This document shows, in pieces, positions 5,957 through 8,903 of a stretch of DNA of 8,903 bases. How positions within the stretch are numbered: position 1 is the first letter of the stretch; every line of letters begins with the position of its first letter. The position numbers and the translations under genes are program-made. Source of the stretch: Oscillospiraceae bacterium (GTDB lineage Bacteria; Bacillota; Clostridia; Oscillospirales; Oscillospiraceae). The stretch spans positions 1 to 8,903 of the forward strand of contig JAGCMI010000041.1 of NCBI GenBank assembly GCA_017646545.1, given 5' to 3'. Below the pieces are notes generated by a model that saw nothing but the letters and a program-made list of their open reading frames with translations, searched no databases and was not told the DNA's origin.

Positions 5957-6316
5957 TTAAGAAATACCGGTAATGGCCATGGTTTCCACAACTTCCTGAC
6001 CTCTCTGCGTCAGGGCAGCAGAGCCGTGAACGGGCCAAGTGCGGTACAAATCGGCTGGGTAGTTGCCCACGGGAGCGCCATAATCCAATGCAATCAGTCC
6101 CTTTCTCTCCAGGTGCATCAAAATGGCGCTGTATTCCTCCAATGTATAGCCCGTTCCCTCAGGATAGAAGGGGGTCATGTCGTCTGCCTTTCGTGCCACC
6201 GGAAGAAAGGCATAAACCGCCAGTTCCTGCAAAAAGTCAATTTCACCCTGGGTCAGTTCCAACGTTTTGGCGCAGCCGCCGCAGCCGCCGCTGCAATTTT
6301 TACAATCCATAGCCAT
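5957..6316 (-). CDS. Uncharacterised Cys-rich small protein, possible winged-helix
   Basis: A 119-residue soluble protein of unknown function. The N-terminus has four cysteines, C5, C8, C12 and C15 (CxxCxxxCxxC in a Gly-rich stretch), suited to binding zinc or an iron-sulfur cluster. The rest looks like a small helical or winged-helix fold: LTQGEIDFLQELAVYAFLPV (21-40), EYSAILMHLERKGLIALDYG (61-80), and a closing ALTQRGQEVVE (101-111) of the kind seen in MarR/PadR-like wing and helix ends. No signal peptide. The start is uncertain: ATGs at 6319, 6316 and 6310 share one AAGGA (6328-6324); 6316 gives 7-nt spacing, 6310 is also possible. An upstream frame to 6376 is rejected because it crosses the promoter. 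The gene lies upstream of the met T-box on the same strand but has its own promoter. Confidence 0.75.
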   Translation of the reverse strand: MAMDCKNCSGGCGGCAKTLELTQGEIDFLQELAVYAFLPVARKADDMTPFYPEGTGYTLEEYSAILMHLERKGLIALDYGAPVGNYPADLYRTWPVHGSAALTQRGQEVVETMAITGIS

Positions 6317-6334
6317 CATCCTTTCCTTATTGAT

Positions 6335-6363
6335 ATTATACCCGAAACCACCTATGGGTGCAA
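6335..6363 (-). promoter_or_regulatory. Promoter of the Cys-rich protein gene
   Basis: Consensus -10 TATAAT (6340-6335) with a poor -35 (TTGCAC, 6363-6358) at 17 bp and no TG extension. Start predicted near 6328, which would place the ribosome binding site at the very 5' end of the mRNA, so the leader is almost absent. Confidence 0.55.
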
Positions 6364-6413
6364 CTGGAAAAAACATCCCACTGGCGCTTATGAGGCTGAT
6401 ATGAAGTAAATCC

Positions 6414-6442
6414 TTGACGAGAGGACAAATGTATGCTATACT
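6414..6442 (+). promoter_or_regulatory. Promoter of the leader RNA and YD lipoprotein
   Basis: -35 TTGACG (6414-6419), 17-bp spacer, -10 TATACT (6437-6442) extended by TGC (6434-6436). Start predicted near 6449. Divergent from the promoter of the Cys-rich gene. Confidence 0.82.
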
Positions 6443-6448
6443 ACTACA

Positions 6449-6558
6449 AATAAAACCCGGCTACAGCCGCGCCCGTATCGGACGCCCCTGTATCATACAA
6501 AATGTCCGCATTGTGCATAGGCTGTGCTGCAAGGCAGAGAGCTTATGCGCGCTTTTTT
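6449..6558 (+). ncRNA. Structured leader or small RNA upstream of the YD lipoprotein, family unknown
   Basis: About 110 nt between a good promoter and an intrinsic terminator, ending 43 nt before the lipoprotein start. Visible hairpins: CGGC-TACA-GCCG (6459-6470); CGGAC (from 6479) pairing with GTCCG (6504-6508), enclosing TGTAT-C-ATACA (6490-6500); then the terminator. CGCGC (6468-6472) can pair with GCGCG (6547-6551) at the terminator base, a possible antiterminator. I cannot match it to T-box, SAM, c-di-GMP, ZTP, guanidine, fluoride or SRP RNA consensus patterns as I know them. It is either a cis attenuator or riboswitch for the lipoprotein, or a free small RNA. The start is inferred from the promoter. 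Confidence 0.55.
6513..6558 (+). terminator. Intrinsic terminator inside the lipoprotein leader
   Basis: The outer helix 6513-6523 pairs with 6540-6550 (two G-U pairs), the inner CTGC (6527-6530) pairs with GCAG (6534-6537) with an AAG loop, and a GC then six T residues follow (6553-6558). A complete terminator shape upstream of a coding start implies attenuation or a separate small RNA. Confidence 0.78.
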
Positions 6559-6601
6559 GTTTATAAGCAGATGGAATGCGCAAAGAAAGGAGGCCGATCT
6601 T

Positions 6602-7798
6602 ATGAAAAAAGCAATTTCAATAATCTTATTCGTGCTAATGTTGCTGCCGCTGCTCTTCGGTTGTACACCGGCAGAGCCTACAGTTACGCAGCCAACAGAT
6701 CCTACGGAGGTAACTGTGCCCGCCATTTCCACAGATCCGACCCAGCCAACCAAGCCTGCGCCCACGGAGCCTACCCCTACGGAACCGACAGAATTGGTCA
6801 CAGTCCATTGCATACGGGAAGCGTTGGTTTGGCAAAAAAATAACGATCAAACCCAGCACAACATCTTCACCTATGACGAATATGGTAACCTTCTCGAACG
6901 CAAAAGTAAAACGAATGGTTCTTACAAAACAGAGGAAACCTACCAGTATGATGCTGATGGCAATCTGGTCTATGGACCACTCATTGTTGGCAGATCTTAT
7001 ACGCCGGTTACTTACACCTATGATGAATTGGGACGTCTTATTTCGGAAAGCTACAAGGACTATAAACAAATTAAATATATCTATTCCTATGATGATGTCG
7101 GTAATCTAATCTACGAAGAACATTGGTTTAGTGGTGAACTCTCTCGGAAAATCACCAGAGAATATAATGCCGCAGGACTAATCGTATACGAGGAATGGGA
7201 TTATGTCTCTGAAGATAAATTCGATTATTTTATCTACTGGGTTTACGATGACCGGGGCAATATTCTGACCGAAACCACCTACTATGATGATACATGTCGC
7301 ATTGAAGAAACCTATACTTATGACGAAAATGGCCAAATAAAAACCGCCACAAGTATCTTGGATGGCTATGTCCAATACGAGTACACCTATTACTACGATG
7401 AGGAAGGGAATCTGATTCGCCAGGGATCTTATGTCAAAAGTGCCATCGCCCTCCCTGGAGATCATGCGCTTTACTATGTGGAGACGGTTTACGAATACGA
7501 TGCGTTGGGAAACAGAATAACAGAGAAAACGACTTATGAAGATGGTGCTGTTGCATCCACCATTCGATGGACATACGATGCCCAGGGCAATATGCTCTCC
7601 AGCGATGATGGTACCATCCTGGATAGGTGGACTTATGACCAGTGGGGAAATGTGCTGAGCCGGTCCCATTATTTCATGGATGAATTGTCATGGGAGATTA
7701 CCTATAGCTATACGTCCTTCCAGGTGTCCTCGGAGGGGGCAGAACAGATCCGACAGCAGCAGGCTGAGTATTACCGCGGCCCCGGTTGCCTGGAGTGA
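6602..7798 (+). CDS. YD-repeat surface lipoprotein with Pro/Thr-rich stalk
   Basis: A 398-residue predicted surface lipoprotein. The signal peptide (1-20) ends in LLFGC with Cys21 as lipidation site. A Pro/Thr-rich stalk (about 22-65, with TEPT and DPT units) would lift the rest off the membrane. Residues about 89-380 hold roughly eleven degenerate YD repeats of about 22-30 residues (YTYDELGRLISES, YSYDDVGNLIYEE and WTYDAQGNMLSS types), expected to form beta-strands. There is no toxin, nuclease or anchoring domain at the C-terminus and no Rhs core, so it looks like a stand-alone repeat protein; its ligand is unknown. ATG 6602 is chosen for AAAGGAGG (6586-6593) 8 nt upstream. By eye the gene is more AT-rich than its neighbours, which may mean separate origin or just Tyr/Asn/Asp-rich composition. 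Confidence 0.88.
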   Translation: MKKAISIILFVLMLLPLLFGCTPAEPTVTQPTDPTEVTVPAISTDPTQPTKPAPTEPTPTEPTELVTVHCIREALVWQKNNDQTQHNIFTYDEYGNLLERKSKTNGSYKTEETYQYDADGNLVYGPLIVGRSYTPVTYTYDELGRLISESYKDYKQIKYIYSYDDVGNLIYEEHWFSGELSRKITREYNAAGLIVYEEWDYVSEDKFDYFIYWVYDDRGNILTETTYYDDTCRIEETYTYDENGQIKTATSILDGYVQYEYTYYYDEEGNLIRQGSYVKSAIALPGDHALYYVETVYEYDALGNRITEKTTYEDGAVASTIRWTYDAQGNMLSSDDGTILDRWTYDQWGNVLSRSHYFMDELSWEITYSYTSFQVSSEGAEQIRQQQAEYYRGPGCLE

Positions 7799-7806
7799 TC
7801 GCAATC

Positions 7807-7838
7807 AAAGCGCCCGGAAGATATCCGGGTGCTTTTTT
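7807..7838 (+). terminator. Intrinsic terminator after the YD lipoprotein gene
   Basis: AAAGCGCCCGGA (7807-7818) pairs with TCCGGGTGCTTT (7824-7835) with one G-U pair and a 5-nt loop, running into TTTTTT. It lies 8 nt after the stop codon. Confidence 0.93.
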
Positions 7839-7881
7839 GCAAAAATCTTACCAAAAAGCAGGAAAAATGCGAAAAAAGACC

Positions 7882-7910
7882 TTGACTTTTGCTTTTTCCT
7901 GTGCTAGAAT
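7882..7910 (+). promoter_or_regulatory. Promoter of the rplU-prp-rpmA operon
   Basis: -35 TTGACT (7882-7887), 17-bp spacer, -10 TAGAAT (7905-7910) extended by TGC (7902-7904). Start predicted near 7917, leaving a leader of about 88 nt. Confidence 0.85.
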
Positions 7911-7916
7911 ATGCAA

Positions 7917-8004
7917 GCCGCATTGAAGGGGCTTAAGTTGGTGCGCAAAAAAGCACCCGCCTCAAGAGCGAGACTACACAACATAAAGTAGGTGAAACAA
8001 GAAA
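7917..8004 (+). promoter_or_regulatory. rplU 5' leader, probable L21-leader type
   Basis: The leader holds a stem-loop: GGGGC (7928-7932) pairs with GCCTC (7959-7963), and GGTGC (7940-7944) pairs with GCACC (7953-7957), separated by an asymmetric internal loop and closed by an A-rich 8-nt loop. Firmicute rplU operons are known to carry an L21 leader thought to serve feedback control by a ribosomal protein; position and size fit, but I could not compare it with the family model. AGGTG (7990-7994) is the ribosome binding site. Confidence 0.5.
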
Positions 8005-8316
8005 ATGAAGGCTATTATCGTTACTGGTGGCAAGCAGTACACCGTCTCCGAGGGTGATGTTCTCTACATCGAGAAGCTGAACGCTGAGGAAGAGGCCACC
8101 GTCAAGTTCGAGCAGGTTCTGGCAGTGCTGGACGGCGAGAACACCAAGATCGGCGCTCCCGTGGTCGAGGGTGCTTGTGTCGAGGCTAAGGTCGTGAAGA
8201 ACGGCAAGGGCAAGAAGATCGACGTCATCAAGTACAAGGCTAAGAAGGGCGAGAAGAAGCACATCGGTCATCGTCAGCCCTACACCAAGGTGGAAATCAC
8301 CAAGGTTGTCCTGTAA
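8005..8316 (+). CDS. rplU: 50S ribosomal protein L21
   Basis: A 103-residue 23S rRNA-binding protein of the large subunit, full family length. The start [18 protein letters not shown] and the C-terminal block [21 protein letters not shown] (including the GHRQ-type RNA-binding motif, about 88-91) are diagnostic. First gene of the operon with prp and rpmA, the standard Firmicute order. ATG 8005 has AGGTG 10 nt upstream. Confidence 0.98.
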   Translation: MKAIIVTGGKQYTVSEGDVLYIEKLNAEEEATVKFEQVLAVLDGENTKIGAPVVEGACVEAKVVKNGKGKKIDVIKYKAKKGEKKHIGHRQPYTKVEITKVVL

Positions 8317-8324
8317 TTGAAGTT

Positions 8325-8648
8325 ATGACGAAATGCGAATTTTTCACCGAGAACGACAGAATCACCGGATTCTCCGTTTCCGGTCACAGCGGTTATGCTG
8401 AGGCTGGCTCCGACATTGTCTGCGCCGCCATCTCCGCTGTTGTTACCATGGCTGAGGCCACCATCAATGATGTGTGTGGCGCAAAGGCCAAGGTTCGCGT
8501 CAAGGAAGAAGATGCTCGCATCACCTTGATGCTCCCCGCTTCCTGCGATGAAGAGGATACGGTCCAGGCTGTGCTTTCCGGCATGCTGGTGACGCTGCTC
8601 TCTTTCAAGGAAGACTATCCTGATTATATCGAAGTTTTGGAGGTGTAA
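8325..8648 (+). CDS. prp: Ribosomal-processing cysteine protease Prp (YsxB family)
   Basis: Cleaves the N-terminal extension from L27, which is essential for ribosome function in Firmicutes such as Staphylococcus aureus. The 107 residues match the family in size. The catalytic pair is visible as His21 in [12 protein letters not shown] and Cys33 in DIVCAAISA. Its position between rplU and rpmA is diagnostic. The gap after rplU is 8 nt and no good Shine-Dalgarno precedes ATG 8325, so its translation probably depends on coupling to rplU and may be kept low relative to the ribosomal proteins. Its expected substrate is encoded next door and carries the cleavage motif. Confidence 0.96.
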   Translation: MTKCEFFTENDRITGFSVSGHSGYAEAGSDIVCAAISAVVTMAEATINDVCGAKAKVRVKEEDARITLMLPASCDEEDTVQAVLSGMLVTLLSFKEDYPDYIEVLEV

Positions 8649-8652
8649 CACC

Positions 8653-8903
8653 ATGCTGAAGATTAGCATTCAGTTCTTCGCTCACCACAAGGGCGGCGGT
8701 TCTACCAAGAACGGTCGTGATTCCGAGGCTAAGCGTCTGGGCGTGAAGCGTGCCGACGGTCAGTTCGTTCTGGCCGGCAACATTCTGGTTCGCCAGAGAG
8801 GCACCCACATCCATCCCGGTGTCAATGTCGGTATCGGCAGCGACGACACCCTGTTCGCTCTGGTTGACGGCACTGTCCGTTTCGAGCGCAAGGGCAAGGA
8901 TCA
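8653..8903 (+). CDS. rpmA: 50S ribosomal protein L27, 5' part (runs off the window)
   Basis: L27 lies near the peptidyl transferase centre, with its N-terminal tail reaching the tRNA acceptor ends. The first 83 residues are here. [17 protein letters not shown] is a Firmicute-type cleavable extension: the QFFA motif (7-10) is the Prp recognition site, with cleavage reported after the two Phe, which exposes the functional tail. Core motifs [20 protein letters not shown] (17-36) and [14 protein letters not shown] (47-60) confirm identity. GGAGG (8639-8643) sits inside the prp end, 9 nt before ATG 8653. The gap from the prp stop is 4 nt. Only the C-terminus is missing. Confidence 0.97.
   Translation, partial: MLKISIQFFAHHKGGGSTKNGRDSEAKRLGVKRADGQFVLAGNILVRQRGTHIHPGVNVGIGSDDTLFALVDGTVRFERKGKD

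Noticed and set aside
6317..6376. A longer start for the Cys-rich protein
   Set aside because: It crosses a consensus -10 box and its residues show no conserved character; a ribosome binding site exists only for the downstream ATGs.
6449..6558. Small SRP RNA (4.5S type) as identity of the leader RNA
   Set aside because: Size is similar, but the conserved GGAA-loop and AGCAG domain IV pattern is absent.
6524..6601. A longer start for the YD lipoprotein
   Set aside because: The extra codons lie in the terminator hairpin, lack a ribosome binding site and would bury the signal peptide. ATG 6602 has AAAGGAGG.
6602..7798. Polymorphic toxin (Rhs/CDI-type) interpretation of the YD protein
   Set aside because: No Rhs core, no PxxxxDPxG-type boundary, no C-terminal toxin domain and no immunity gene downstream; a terminator follows directly.

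Overview
This window looks like a chromosomal segment of a gut-type low-oxygen Firmicute, most likely in or near the Oscillospiraceae (Clostridia). The reasons are two T-box leaders, an L21-Prp-L27 operon whose L27 carries the Firmicute-type cleavable N-terminus, a threonyl-tRNA synthetase without a TGS domain, strong AGGAGG-type ribosome binding sites and moderate GC content. The taxonomic call is an inference. I see no tRNA or rRNA gene, CRISPR array, insertion sequence, integrase or phage gene.

Layout. (1) 1-457, minus: the first 152 codons of thrS, preceded by a complete threonine T-box attenuator (about 491-736) and its own promoter. (2) 779-3006, plus: a promoter divergent from the thrS promoter drives ksgA, a HAD phosphatase and a CAT-fold acetyltransferase, joined by 8-nt and 4-nt overlaps. 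A perfect 11-bp hairpin at 3013-3040 separates this operon from the convergent met operon. (3) 5598-3061, minus: metN-metI-metQ, a complete D/L-methionine ABC importer, preceded by a methionine T-box (about 5621-5894). Just upstream on the same strand is a small gene for a Cys-rich, winged-helix-like protein (6316-5957). (4) 6414-7835, plus: a promoter, a roughly 110-nt RNA ending in an intrinsic terminator, then a lipoprotein with a Pro/Thr stalk and about eleven YD-type repeats, then its own terminator. (5) 7882-8903, plus: promoter and structured leader, then rplU, prp and the start of rpmA.

How the parts work together. Two loci sense uncharged tRNA through T-boxes: one makes the threonine tRNA-charging enzyme, the other imports methionine. 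In each leader the specifier codon and the variable base of the antiterminator bulge agree with the expected tRNA (ACC with UGGA for Thr; AUG with UGGU for Met). The rplU-prp-rpmA cluster places the protease Prp between two 50S proteins, one of which (L27) is its substrate.

Points most worth a second look: the promoter-RNA-terminator unit in front of the YD lipoprotein, which I cannot match to a known riboswitch; the Met T-box on metNIQ, with an inverted repeat straddling its -35 box; the unexplained Cys-rich protein; the coupling of a CAT-like enzyme to ksgA; and the nearly uniform promoter design (TGC before -10, exactly 17-bp spacer) at five of the six promoters.
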